Assembly: GCA_965249595.1 (NCBI GenBank)
Contig: OZ252242.1
Span: 744,001-808,000 of the forward strand
DNA length: 64,000 nt
Direction of reading: 5' to 3'
Source of the DNA: VXNJ01 sp965249595
GTDB taxonomy: Bacteria; Chloroflexota; UBA11872; VXNJ01
The notes under the pieces are model-generated. The model did no database searches. It saw only the letters and a program-made list of their open reading frames with translations, and had not been told where the DNA came from. The first letter of the stretch is position 1; each line of letters starts with the position of its first letter. This document shows positions 9,683 through 18,103 of this stretch, in pieces. The position numbers and the translations under genes are program-made.

Positions 9683-11197
9683 TCAGTGAATGCCAAATGA
9701 TGCCAGACCGCGTGGTGAGTGCGGATAGGCGGCCGTTATGAGGTGATCGAGCAAACGATCGCGCATCTGCAATCGCAGGTCGGCGTGAGCCGGGTTGCCG
9801 GCCAGATTGGTCTGCTCGCCGGGATCGGCGCGCAGGTCAAAGAGTTGCTCGCCCCCTCCATCGCCATATAAGGAATAACGGGCCTGGTCGGTTCGCACGG
9901 TGCGAACCCAGAAGTGCGGGCTGCGCGAATCGGTGTTGTTGTAGGACTCTATAAAGGCGGCATCACGCCAGCCGACCGCGCTCTCGCCGCGGGCCAGCGG
10001 CAACAGTGAACGCCCGGCGGTGAACGGGACGTTCTCGTGATCGGGCAGCGGGGCGCGGTCGGGCGGCTTGGGCAGTTCCAGTCCGGCCGCATCCATGATC
10101 GTTGGATAGATATCGGCAAGTTCGACCAAATCGCTGCGCACCTGACCTTGGGCCAGTCCCGGCCCGGCTATAAACAGCGGCACCCGGATGCAGGCGTCGT
10201 AGTGGTACCCGTCCTTAAAAATCAATCCGTGATCGAGCAGCATCTCGCCGTGGTCGGCGGTGGCAATCACCAACGTTTGTTCGGTGCGGCCGGATTCGTC
10301 TAAGGCATCGAGCAGCCGCCCCAACTGGCGGTCCAAGTGGACAAGATCGGCAAAATAATGTTCACGCGCCGAGCGCCATTCGTATTCCTTGGCAGTCTCT
10401 GCCCGAACCGGAGCTCCCCTCGGCCCCAGCGGGTCATCTATCCATTCCGCCGGCAGCGGCTCTGGTACCTGGCTCATGTCGACGAATCGTCGATAGCCCT
10501 TGGGCGGGGCGAAGGGATTGTGCGGCTGCACGTAGCCTACATGGTTGAGGATCGCCCGTTTCCTGGGGGTGTTGTTGATGAGGTCGACGGCGCGGTCGGT
10601 TATCCAGTTGGACTGGGAAACGGCGGCCGGAAACGGCAACTCGTAGGATCCTTCCTTCATCGGCAGACCCTCCATCAGAGCGGCCAGATCGTCATTGTCG
10701 GGGCCGTGCTTGGCGAATTCAGGTATGTTGCGGGTCCAAACCGTGGTCAGGGCGGCGCGAAAGTGTTCAGGGTGGTGGGTTTTCACCCATTCCAGCCACG
10801 GCCCGCCGCGCGGATCCTCGGTGATGTGCTGAAGCTGGAACCCGTAGGGGCGGTAATCGGGATCGAAGGCGTCAAAATGCGGCACCAGATGCACCTTGCC
10901 GCAGGCGGCGGTCTGCCAACCGGCAGCGGCCATCGCGCCCATGAACGTGGGAATTTGGGGGTCTAGCCGATAACCCAACTGGGTCAAGCCGTGGGAGATG
11001 CCACTCAACCCGGTTGCGATGGTGGCGCGGGCCGGTGAGCAGACCGGGTTGGTGGACATGGTCTGCGAGAAATAGGTGCCGCGGCTGCCCAGGCGGGCGA
11101 AATTCGGGAGATCGGCGGCCCCGCGCAGGGCGGTCTCCAACCAGCAGGCCGCCAGCTGATCGTAAATGATCAGCAGTACATCGGTCTTGCGGGCCAT
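9683..11197 (-). CDS. Sulfatase (FGly type)
   Basis: 504 residues from an ATG with AAGGAAAG upstream. The sulfatase signature CSPAR at Cys53 is the site oxidised to formylglycine, and TADHGE near residue 300 supplies metal and sulfate ligands. The metal-binding start reads IYDQL rather than the usual TDDQ, leaving only one Asp. It hydrolyses a sulfate ester, probably on a carbohydrate. No signal peptide is visible. A VOC-family gene lies 38 bp upstream on the same strand. No formylglycine-generating enzyme is encoded in the window, so maturation must come from elsewhere. Confidence 0.85.
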   Translation of the reverse strand: MARKTDVLLIIYDQLAACWLETALRGAADLPNFARLGSRGTYFSQTMSTNPVCSPARATIATGLSGISHGLTQLGYRLDPQIPTFMGAMAAAGWQTAACGKVHLVPHFDAFDPDYRPYGFQLQHITEDPRGGPWLEWVKTHHPEHFRAALTTVWTRNIPEFAKHGPDNDDLAALMEGLPMKEGSYELPFPAAVSQSNWITDRAVDLINNTPRKRAILNHVGYVQPHNPFAPPKGYRRFVDMSQVPEPLPAEWIDDPLGPRGAPVRAETAKEYEWRSAREHYFADLVHLDRQLGRLLDALDESGRTEQTLVIATADHGEMLLDHGLIFKDGYHYDACIRVPLFIAGPGLAQGQVRSDLVELADIYPTIMDAAGLELPKPPDRAPLPDHENVPFTAGRSLLPLARGESAVGWRDAAFIESYNNTDSRSPHFWVRTVRTDQARYSLYGDGGGEQLFDLRADPGEQTNLAGNPAHADLRLQMRDRLLDHLITAAYPHSPRGLASFGIH

Positions 11198-11235
11198 TCG
11201 CCAACTTTCCTTTCTGTGCGGGGATCGAACTTCCG

Positions 11236-11610
11236 TTAGTTTTCCAGCAATTCGATCTCGTAGCCGTCGGGATCGTCGACAAAGGCCATTTTCAAGCTGG
11301 CGAACGCGCTGCGCCAGTCGTCGGGCCAGATCTCCAAACCCTTGGCTTCCAGGTCTTCGCAAAAGGCCGCGAGATCATCGACGCCGATGGCAAAGTGCAT
11401 CAGGTCTTCCGGCACGTTTAATTCATAGTCTGGTGAATACGTCAACTCCAGGGTGTGGGCGTTGCCGGGGAGCTCCATGTGGACGATCTGGTTGCCATGC
11501 GGCGAGCGCGCACTGCGCGATTTGACTACGAAGCCGAGGTGTTCCTGGTAGTAGGCGATTGAACGCTCCAGGTCGCCCACGCGGACCCGGGTGTGGAGGA
11601 ACTTGTTCAT
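11236..11610 (-). CDS. VOC-family (glyoxalase/dioxygenase-fold) protein
   Basis: 124 residues with the paired beta-alpha-beta-beta-beta modules of the vicinal oxygen chelate superfamily. TRVRVGDLERSIAYYQEHLGF opens the first module, MHFAIGVDDL the second, and DPDGYEIELLE ends with the metal-ligand Glu. Closest in style to lactoylglutathione lyase (glyoxalase I), though many VOC members have other substrates. It heads a two-gene run with the sulfatase and is divergent from an SDR gene. Confidence 0.75.
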   Translation of the reverse strand: MNKFLHTRVRVGDLERSIAYYQEHLGFVVKSRSARSPHGNQIVHMELPGNAHTLELTYSPDYELNVPEDLMHFAIGVDDLAAFCEDLEAKGLEIWPDDWRSAFASLKMAFVDDPDGYEIELLEN

Positions 11611-11697
11611 TAATGAAATCCTTGTTGGTGATTTGTCGTTAACTAAATTGTGTGGCCCCAGCGGGCACCAGCAGATCGATTATTCCAGTAATGACAA

Positions 11698-11721
11698 CCC
11701 GGCCAGCCTCGGCGGGCCGGG
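11698..11721 (+). repeat. Inverted repeat in the leader of the SDR gene
   Basis: Seven-base GC arms (cccggcc / ggccggg) separated by 10 bases, ending 4 bases before the GGAGG ribosome-binding site of the gene at 11740. A hairpin here could modulate initiation, or it may be chance in high-GC DNA. Confidence 0.3.
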
Positions 11722-11739
11722 CAGTGGAGGCGAAACAGA

Positions 11740-12507
11740 TTGCAAAAGGTTGCATGGATCACCGGCGGCGGCCGAGGCATAGGGGCGGCGATCGCCACGC
11801 GGTTGTCGGCCGACGGCTTCGCGGTCGCCGTCAGCGACATCAATGGCGAGTCGGCCAGGGCGCTGGCCGATGAACTCAACGCGCAGGGCGCTCACGCCAT
11901 TGGGATGGACGGCGACGTGACCAAGCAGGACTCGGTGGACGCTAATATCGCCGCCGTGCTGGCAAGGTTCGGGCGCGTTGATGTGGCCGTGGCCAACGCC
12001 GGCATCGTCATTCCCGGCCGGATCGACGAATTGACCGAAGCCGATTTCGAACGCACTCTGGCGGTCAACACGGTCGGCGTCTGGCGCACCAACCGGGCTG
12101 TCATCACCCCGATGCGTTCTCAGGGCGCCGGCAAGATCATTAATGCCGCCTCGATTGCGGGCCACCGCGGCAGCACCCTCAATTCGATCTACGTGGCATC
12201 CAAATTCGCCGTGGTCGGATTGACCCAGTCGTTTGCCCACGAACTGGCACCGGACGGGATTACGGTAAATGCCTATTGCCCCGGGATAGTGGACACCGAC
12301 ATGTGGGTGCTCCTTGACGCCCGCAAGGCCGAGATGACCGGCGTCGAATCCGGCGTCTCGCTGCAGGAGGCGGTCGACACGACGGTCCTTGGGCGGGTCG
12401 AAACGGCCGATGATGTCGCTGGCTTCGTCAGCTTTCTGGCCTCACCCGATTCGGACTACATGACCGGGCAATCTGTCAACATCTGCGGCGGGATCCACAT
12501 GCTCTAA
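11740..12507 (+). CDS. Short-chain dehydrogenase/reductase
   Basis: 255 residues of classical SDR: nucleotide-binding TGGGRGIG near residue 8, NAG near 85, catalytic Ser in NAASIAG and YVASK near 153. The TTG start is supported by GGAGG 10 bp upstream, and no ATG or GTG is better placed. It resembles acetoin/sorbitol-type dehydrogenases that oxidise sugars or polyols with NAD(P). Substrate not determinable. The stop codon lies inside the first arm of a hairpin. Confidence 0.85.
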   Translation: MQKVAWITGGGRGIGAAIATRLSADGFAVAVSDINGESARALADELNAQGAHAIGMDGDVTKQDSVDANIAAVLARFGRVDVAVANAGIVIPGRIDELTEADFERTLAVNTVGVWRTNRAVITPMRSQGAGKIINAASIAGHRGSTLNSIYVASKFAVVGLTQSFAHELAPDGITVNAYCPGIVDTDMWVLLDARKAEMTGVESGVSLQEAVDTTVLGRVETADDVAGFVSFLASPDSDYMTGQSVNICGGIHML

Positions 12508-12537
12508 GTACGGTCTAGCAACCAAAGTACTTAGAGC
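12501..12537 (+). terminator. Hairpin overlapping the SDR stop codon
   Basis: Eleven-base perfect arms (gctctaagtac / gtacttagagc) with a 15-base loop span the stop codon and the bases after it. No T-tract follows. Position just past a gene end and before sbcD suggests a terminator or an RNA-stabilising 3-prime hairpin. Confidence 0.45.
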
Positions 12538-12669
12538 GCCAGCACCCCAAATTGATTCCCAAGCAATCATGGTCCGTCAGGCCCTTCTCCGGCTGCCTGC
12601 CGACCATTGTCATCACTTCAGCGGGCAGATTGCCCTCGATAAGTCGGCCGGGCTGAGCGAAGAGGGCCA

Positions 12670-13848
12670 ATGATTGTTCTGCACACCGCCGATTGGCATC
12701 TGGGCAAACGCCTGGGCCGTTTTGATCGCTATGCGGAATTTGACCGCTTCACCGATGAATTGATCCAAATCTGCCAGTCGCACGGCGTGGATCTGGTACT
12801 CATCGCTGGCGACATATTCGATGCTCCCAATCCTTCAAATCGGGCCCTTAGGACATTTATCCGGCTGATGCAGCGGATCACCGCCACCGGGGCCAAGGTG
12901 GTGGCCATCGCCGGCAACCATGATTCGGCCGAGCATTTCGAAAACCTAAATGACTTTTCCGAGTTGCACGGCGTGTATTTGAAAGGCCGCATCCGCAATC
13001 CCGGCAACGGCGGAGTGTTCCGGCTGTCCACCCGGGCCGGTGATGCAGCAATCGCCGCCATGCCCTATCTGCGGGAAAACCAGGTGGTCGACTTTCTCTC
13101 CAGCAGCGCGCGACGCTACGGAGCTTACAAGGAACGCCTGGGTGAAATAATCGCCGGCCTCGATGAAGAATTGGCGAGCCAGATCAATTGCGTGCGGCTG
13201 TTTATGGGGCACCTGGCCATCGATGGTGCCCTGGCAGCGGCTCGGTCGGGATTCGACGGCGCGCGCGGCGAGCGGGTGCTAACGATCGGCCGGACCTACG
13301 TAATCGACGCCCGGCAGTTGCCGCAGGTCGCCCAGTACAGCGCGCTCGGCCACATCCATGCCGCCAATCCGATCCGCGGCCCGGCCCCAACCCGCTATTC
13401 GGGATCGCCCTTGGCCCTCGACTTTGGCGAACGCAACGACCGCAAGCAGGTCGTTATTGTCGATGTTGAACCGGGATCTGAAGCCCGTGTGCAGCCGATC
13501 GACCTGGCAACCCCCACCAAGCGCTCTCTGCGGGTGGCCAGCGGCAATTGGGAGGATCTTTCGGAGTTGACCGAACGCTTCGGCGATGATTTCCTCGCCC
13601 TGACCGTTGAGATCGACGCCCCCGACCCCGCCCTGTTTCAACAAGCCCTGGAGGTCTTTCCCAACCTGGTGCGGCTGCGTCAGGAGACCGATCGCCGCGA
13701 ACCCAGCGCCACCGAGCTGTCGCTCGATGAGGACTGGACCGAGCTCTACCGGCGCTATGTACGGGAAGCAAGTGGCCAGGCCCCGGCCGAGCATCTGCTC
13801 GCCGAATTTCGCAGCATCTACGCCGCGGTGACCGATGCGCCCGCTTGA
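12670..13848 (+). CDS. sbcD: Exonuclease SbcCD, nuclease subunit D
   Basis: 392-residue Mre11-like calcineurin-fold nuclease. Phosphoesterase motifs are in order: TADWHLGK (residue 6), GDIFD (about 50), GNHDS (about 80) and GHIHA (about 225). It pairs with SbcC to cut hairpins and blocked DNA ends during recombination repair. It overlaps the next gene, sbcC, by 14 bp, so the two are co-translated. Confidence 0.95.
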   Translation: MIVLHTADWHLGKRLGRFDRYAEFDRFTDELIQICQSHGVDLVLIAGDIFDAPNPSNRALRTFIRLMQRITATGAKVVAIAGNHDSAEHFENLNDFSELHGVYLKGRIRNPGNGGVFRLSTRAGDAAIAAMPYLRENQVVDFLSSSARRYGAYKERLGEIIAGLDEELASQINCVRLFMGHLAIDGALAAARSGFDGARGERVLTIGRTYVIDARQLPQVAQYSALGHIHAANPIRGPAPTRYSGSPLALDFGERNDRKQVVIVDVEPGSEARVQPIDLATPTKRSLRVASGNWEDLSELTERFGDDFLALTVEIDAPDPALFQQALEVFPNLVRLRQETDRREPSATELSLDEDWTELYRRYVREASGQAPAEHLLAEFRSIYAAVTDAPA

Positions 13849-16381
13849 ACTGACGATTAAGAATTTCCGCTCATTTCGCGGTGAGCATCGGTTCGACTGG
13901 CGTGAACGGCGACTGGTGGCTATCACCGGCCCGATCGGCAGTGGCAAAACCTCAATCCTTGACGCCATGGCCTTCGGCCTCTATGGCCAGACGCCGCAGA
14001 TCGGCCGCGATGTTCAATCGCTGATAAATCAACAATCGGCCGAGGCCCACGTGCGGCTTTTATTTGCTGTTGGCGAGGATCTCTGGCAGGTCGAGCGCGC
14101 CCAGCGCCGCCGCGGGCAGGGCATCACCTCTCTGTTTCCCTGCGATGTGGATGAGCAGCCGGATCGACTGGCGGGCACCACCGGGGTGCGGGCGGTGAAC
14201 GAACGGGTAAAGGAGATCTTGGGCATCGACTTTGCCGGCTTTACTCGCTCCATCCTCCTCCCGCAGGGGCAATTCGCCAATTTCCTAAAAAGCCCCAAGA
14301 GCGAAAAAGACCGGGTGCTCAAAGGGATATTTCGCCTGGAGCGAATCGATCAAATGCGCGAATTGGCGCGATCAAAATCGGCCGCCCTCGACCTGGAGGT
14401 CAATGTCAACCGACGGGAGCTGGCCGCTGCCCAGGCCGCCGCCGCCCGGTCCAAGGAATTGGCGCCAGAGCACGCCGAGGCTCTATCTCGCGCCAAGCTG
14501 CTCACCCGGCTCCAGCCCGAAGTGGCGGCCAATGATGCGGCCCAAGCCGCCGAGCAAGCGCTTTTTGATCGTCTGGGCAGTGATTTGGCCGATGTCAAGC
14601 GCGCCGCCGAAAGCCTGCCCCGACCAGAGCAGGCAACCGAAAGCTGGCACCGATTCCGCCGGGCCGTAAAGGAGGCCGGTGACGCCGGCGCCAACGTCGA
14701 TGCCCACCAGAGCCGGGTTTTTGAGTTGGAGGCCCAGCACGCACTCGACCTGGCGGCAGTTGGGGGGTCGGCGGGGTTGGCCCGATCGGAACAACTGGTG
14801 CGCGAACACGAATTGGCGATGGTGGCCAACACCAACGCTGGGGAGGCGCTGTCGGCAGGGCAGAGCGATTGGCGGGCGGCGACGGCCGAATTGGTCACGA
14901 CCAAGGCGGCCGGGGTCGACGCTGCGGCCAAGCTGAAATCCCTTGAGAGCGTTGCGAGCGGGTTGTGCGAACAGGAAGTGACGGCGACAGCGACTTTGGA
15001 GCAATTGCAAAGCCACGACCTGGCCCTTAATCTGCAGATCAAACTGCGGGCCGGCGATGACTGTCCGGTCTGCGGTCAGCCGATCGACCGGCTGCCGCGA
15101 GCCCACTTAGCAGGTGACGTAAAGTCGGCGAGCGCTTCCCTGCGGGACGCCAAACGGGCGTTCGCCGCAATTTCTGAAGAATTAGCTGAATTGCGCCGCC
15201 GGCAGGCCATCATCGGCGAGAGGCTCTGTCATGCCGAATCGTCGGCTTCGACCGGTCAAGCCGCAGTCCAACGGACCACCATGCAATTGACCGCATCGGC
15301 GGAGCGCTTGGCGGTCGCCACCGGGGCGGTTACGGAAAGCCTGGGCCCCGGTGTTCCGGCGGAACTACTCGCCGCCCATCGCCAGCGCGTTGACAGGATG
15401 TCGGAAGAATTACAGGAAGCGCGTTGGGCTCTCGATGACGCGCACGACCAGGTGCGCAGTCAGCGCGCTGAGGCTGACCGAGAACGCCAGGTTCTCGACA
15501 AGCTGCACCGCGAAATCGCGGTCGGCGCCGGTCGAATCGGGGCCGAAGGGTTGGCGACCACGGCCGATTCGAATGCCGATCCGGGGCCGCTGATTAAGCA
15601 ACTGCAGGAGAAGGCCGAGATCAAACGGCAACGAATCGAATTGGACCGACTAAAACACGTTGCAGAAATTGAAAAGTTGACCGCTGGCCGCGCCGATCTT
15701 CTAACGCAGGCCGATCTAACCGCCGATGCCGATTTGATCGCCGCGATCGCCGCCGCTCATGCCCGCGAGGCCGAACTGGGTGAGCAGCTGCGGACGGCCC
15801 GGCGTCTGGCCGCCTCGGCCCCTGCACTGGCCGGCAAGGTAAACGCGTTGGTGCGCCGTTTGGGCGGCTGCCGGCGGTTGGCAGAGGACCTGCGATCGCG
15901 CGGTTTTCTAAATTTCCTACTGGCCGACAAACGGGCTCAGTTGGCTGAACTGGGCGGTGTTTGGGTCCGCCAACTGACAGCCGACCGATTCGGATTCGCC
16001 GCCGACGATTCATTCGCGGTGATCGATTTTGCCGCCGCCGACTCCCATCAGGCCAGCCGCAGTTCGGATACCCTATCCGGAGGCGAGACGTTTCTGGCAT
16101 CGCTCGGTCTGGCCTTGGCTCTTGCCGACTTGGTCGCCGGCCAGGGCGGCCGTCTCGGCAGTTTCTTCCTCGATGAGGGGTTTGGCAGCCTGGATGACCA
16201 GCACCTCGATATCGCCATGAGCGGAATCGAAAGGCTGGCCGCCGAGTCGTCTGACCGTCTGGTGGTGATCGTTTCGCATGTTGATGCCGTCAAGGACCGC
16301 ATTGACGATCGCATAGAACTGCAACCGGATCGCTTATTGGGCATGGCGACCAGCGTCGTAAGCGGTGCCACGCTCGCCTAA
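13835..16381 (+). CDS. sbcC: Exonuclease SbcCD, ATPase subunit C
   Basis: 848-residue Rad50-like SMC ATPase. Walker A GPIGSGKTS is near residue 32. Long heptad-rich coiled coils flank a zinc-hook CPVC near residue 410. The ABC signature TLSGGE and Walker B FFLDEGFG with a D-loop are near the C-terminus. The C-terminal end TSVVSGATLA lacks further motifs. It lengthens DNA-end tethering and powers SbcD. Somewhat shorter than E. coli SbcC (about 1050), as in many non-proteobacteria. Confidence 0.95.
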   Translation: MRPLELTIKNFRSFRGEHRFDWRERRLVAITGPIGSGKTSILDAMAFGLYGQTPQIGRDVQSLINQQSAEAHVRLLFAVGEDLWQVERAQRRRGQGITSLFPCDVDEQPDRLAGTTGVRAVNERVKEILGIDFAGFTRSILLPQGQFANFLKSPKSEKDRVLKGIFRLERIDQMRELARSKSAALDLEVNVNRRELAAAQAAAARSKELAPEHAEALSRAKLLTRLQPEVAANDAAQAAEQALFDRLGSDLADVKRAAESLPRPEQATESWHRFRRAVKEAGDAGANVDAHQSRVFELEAQHALDLAAVGGSAGLARSEQLVREHELAMVANTNAGEALSAGQSDWRAATAELVTTKAAGVDAAAKLKSLESVASGLCEQEVTATATLEQLQSHDLALNLQIKLRAGDDCPVCGQPIDRLPRAHLAGDVKSASASLRDAKRAFAAISEELAELRRRQAIIGERLCHAESSASTGQAAVQRTTMQLTASAERLAVATGAVTESLGPGVPAELLAAHRQRVDRMSEELQEARWALDDAHDQVRSQRAEADRERQVLDKLHREIAVGAGRIGAEGLATTADSNADPGPLIKQLQEKAEIKRQRIELDRLKHVAEIEKLTAGRADLLTQADLTADADLIAAIAAAHAREAELGEQLRTARRLAASAPALAGKVNALVRRLGGCRRLAEDLRSRGFLNFLLADKRAQLAELGGVWVRQLTADRFGFAADDSFAVIDFAAADSHQASRSSDTLSGGETFLASLGLALALADLVAGQGGRLGSFFLDEGFGSLDDQHLDIAMSGIERLAAESSDRLVVIVSHVDAVKDRIDDRIELQPDRLLGMATSVVSGATLA

Positions 16382-16390
16382 AGAGGCCTA

Positions 16391-16891
16391 TTAGTAGAAG
16401 GGCAGACCCGCAGTCGGGGTGGGCACCGGCACCAGATCGGCATCGATGTATACGCCATCGGCAAAATACATGCCGGTGGGATTTAGCTTCCCTGTTACCG
16501 TCAGCGACTCTCGCCCTTTAAGGTGCTTGAAATGCTCTTCGCTGAGGCTGTCGAGCAGCACCGGCTGCACCCGGTTTTGGTCATCGATCAATTGCACGAC
16601 AGCTGAATCTGCGCCCAAGGGATAAAGGTCAATGCGGCTTTCCGGCGGCGGCCGTTTTAACGATCCTTCAATAATTTTCCCGGTCAGCGTGGATCGCTGC
16701 TCATAGCGTGCCGGGCCTCGATCCTGAAGCTGGGTAACCGTTAGCGCGCCGTGCTCATCGCCGCCACAGGCTGCCAGCAGGACCGCGATCATCAGGCCTG
16801 CGGCCAGCGCCCTCGAAATGCGAGAGACAACGCCGGGGCCATGAGAGCTAGGAGTGAGTGAAGGCCACTGCAATTGCTTCGCGCCCGGCAT
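16391..16891 (-). CDS. Putative lipoprotein of unknown function
   Basis: About 166 residues. A hydrophobic segment ends in AVLLAACGG, a good lipobox with lipidation Cys, followed by a soluble beta-rich domain (TLTGKIIEG, SLTVTGKLNPTGMYFADGVYIDADL) of OB-fold character, so an extracytoplasmic lipoprotein is likely. The start is uncertain. ATG 16891 gives a rather long leader and overlaps the upstream degV-like gene by 44 bp; no closer ATG or GTG exists except one too near the lipobox. No family recognised. Confidence 0.6.
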   Translation of the reverse strand: MPGAKQLQWPSLTPSSHGPGVVSRISRALAAGLMIAVLLAACGGDEHGALTVTQLQDRGPARYEQRSTLTGKIIEGSLKRPPPESRIDLYPLGADSAVVQLIDDQNRVQPVLLDSLSEEHFKHLKGRESLTVTGKLNPTGMYFADGVYIDADLVPVPTPTAGLPFY

Positions 16892-17693
16892 GGACGCCAA
16901 GTGCGGGCGAGAGATCTTGGATATCAATTAGGCTGCCACCGGGTTCGATTTGCGAGAGGACTGAATTGCGCAGAGCCTCGATCGGTGCCCGGTTGCCTGA
17001 ACCAACAAAGCCGATGTCAACGATGCCATCGCCGGAATTTTCGACGACGTAATCGGCGAGCATGCGCAGCGCCTTGCGCATTCCACGGGCGCGCGCAATT
17101 GGCTCCAACACGCCGGCGCTGATTTCCAATACCGGCTTGAATCCGAGTACTGATCCGATCAAGGCTTGGGCATTACCGACCCGTCCACCCTTGCGCAGGT
17201 ACTCGAGGGTGGGGACCACCAATGCCAACTTGGTGCGATTGCGCAGCGCTTCCAAGTGTTCGCAGATTTCGTGAATGTCGGTTCCGGCCGCTGCCAGCCT
17301 GGCGCCGGCGATGGCGATCAAACCGCCACCGAGCGACGCGCTCATCGAGTCGACGACATGGATATGAGCATCCGGAAATTGCTCGCTGGCCTGCATAAAC
17401 GACGAGTAGGTGCCACTCAATGTCGACGCTACGGTTATGCCAATGATTTCGTCACCGGCCGCCACGATGGGCTCAAATGCGGCGGCGACCTCCGTCGGGG
17501 TTGCCTGCGAGGTGGTTGGATGGTGCGGCGATGTCTCCAGCATGTCGAAGAATGAATCCGAATCCAGGTCGAACTGGTCACGATAATCAGTCGTTCCAAA
17601 AATCACGTGCTGCGCCACGACTACGATGTCGAGTTCCGCCGCCAGCGCTGGCGGCACCGAGCAGGTCGAGTCCGTAACTATCCGAGTTGCCAT
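16848..17693 (-). CDS. DegV-family (FakB-like) fatty-acid-binding protein
   Basis: 281 residues. IVTDSTCSVP at the N-terminus, HPTTSQATP near 60, TVASTLSGTY near 90 and VVDSMSASLGGG near 120 are DegV-family hallmarks; the Ser/Thr residues hold the fatty-acid carboxylate. FakB proteins present fatty acids to the FakA kinase for phospholipid synthesis; no fakA is in the window. The open frame runs to 17867, but the ATG at 17693 places the family N-terminus correctly. Confidence 0.85.
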   Translation of the reverse strand: MATRIVTDSTCSVPPALAAELDIVVVAQHVIFGTTDYRDQFDLDSDSFFDMLETSPHHPTTSQATPTEVAAAFEPIVAAGDEIIGITVASTLSGTYSSFMQASEQFPDAHIHVVDSMSASLGGGLIAIAGARLAAAGTDIHEICEHLEALRNRTKLALVVPTLEYLRKGGRVGNAQALIGSVLGFKPVLEISAGVLEPIARARGMRKALRMLADYVVENSGDGIVDIGFVGSGNRAPIEALRNSVLSQIEPGGSLIDIQDLSPALGVHAGREAIAVAFTHS

Positions 17694-17932
17694 TTTGTCG
17701 CCGTTCGGCTGATCAATTGCCGTGCCAAATGCGCGGTCCTTCGCAACAGTCCTTGGCGCTCGGCCAAGTTGCTGAACAAAGATTCTATTTTTCGGGCCCG
17801 CATTCTCTAAACCCCGATGCTTGACGACGACGACGCGCTTCTTGTCGTCGCTGGACCGAATGGGCAATTGCCTTGGAAGGCGCGAATTGAACTGGCCCGA
17901 AACTTCGGTTGATCACGCCGGACAAAATCGAT

Positions 17933-18008
17933 TGGTGAGCCGGGTGGGATTCGAACCCACGACCAACGGATTAAAAGTCCGCTGCTCTACCAGCTGAGCT
18001 ACCGGCCC
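17933..18008 (-). tRNA. tRNA-Lys (UUU), CCA encoded
   Basis: A complete cloverleaf reads on the minus strand. It has a 7-bp acceptor stem (gggccgg with ccggctc, one G-U), a D-arm with AGCTCAGCTGGTAGAGC, a 5-bp anticodon stem with loop CTTTTAA (anticodon TTT), and a T-arm GTGGGTTCGAATCCCAC. Discriminator A is followed by genomically encoded CCA. Confidence 0.97.
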
Positions 18009-18103
18009 GGGTGCCATGTCGCCCACTGGGCAATGACACGAACGGATTTTCTGTCAGTTTCAATCTATCGGTGGCCGGCGCGGAATCCCTCGATGGCCGA
18101 GCG

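Noticed and set aside
12569..12673. 34-codon ORF whose TGA overlaps the sbcD ATG
   Set aside because: No ribosome-binding site, no hydrophobic or domain pattern, and short enough to occur by chance in high-GC DNA.
17694..17867. 58-residue N-terminal extension of the DegV-family protein
   Set aside because: Non-homologous and basic; the ATG at 17693 begins exactly at the family's conserved start. The CGACGAC repeats in it look like simple-sequence DNA.
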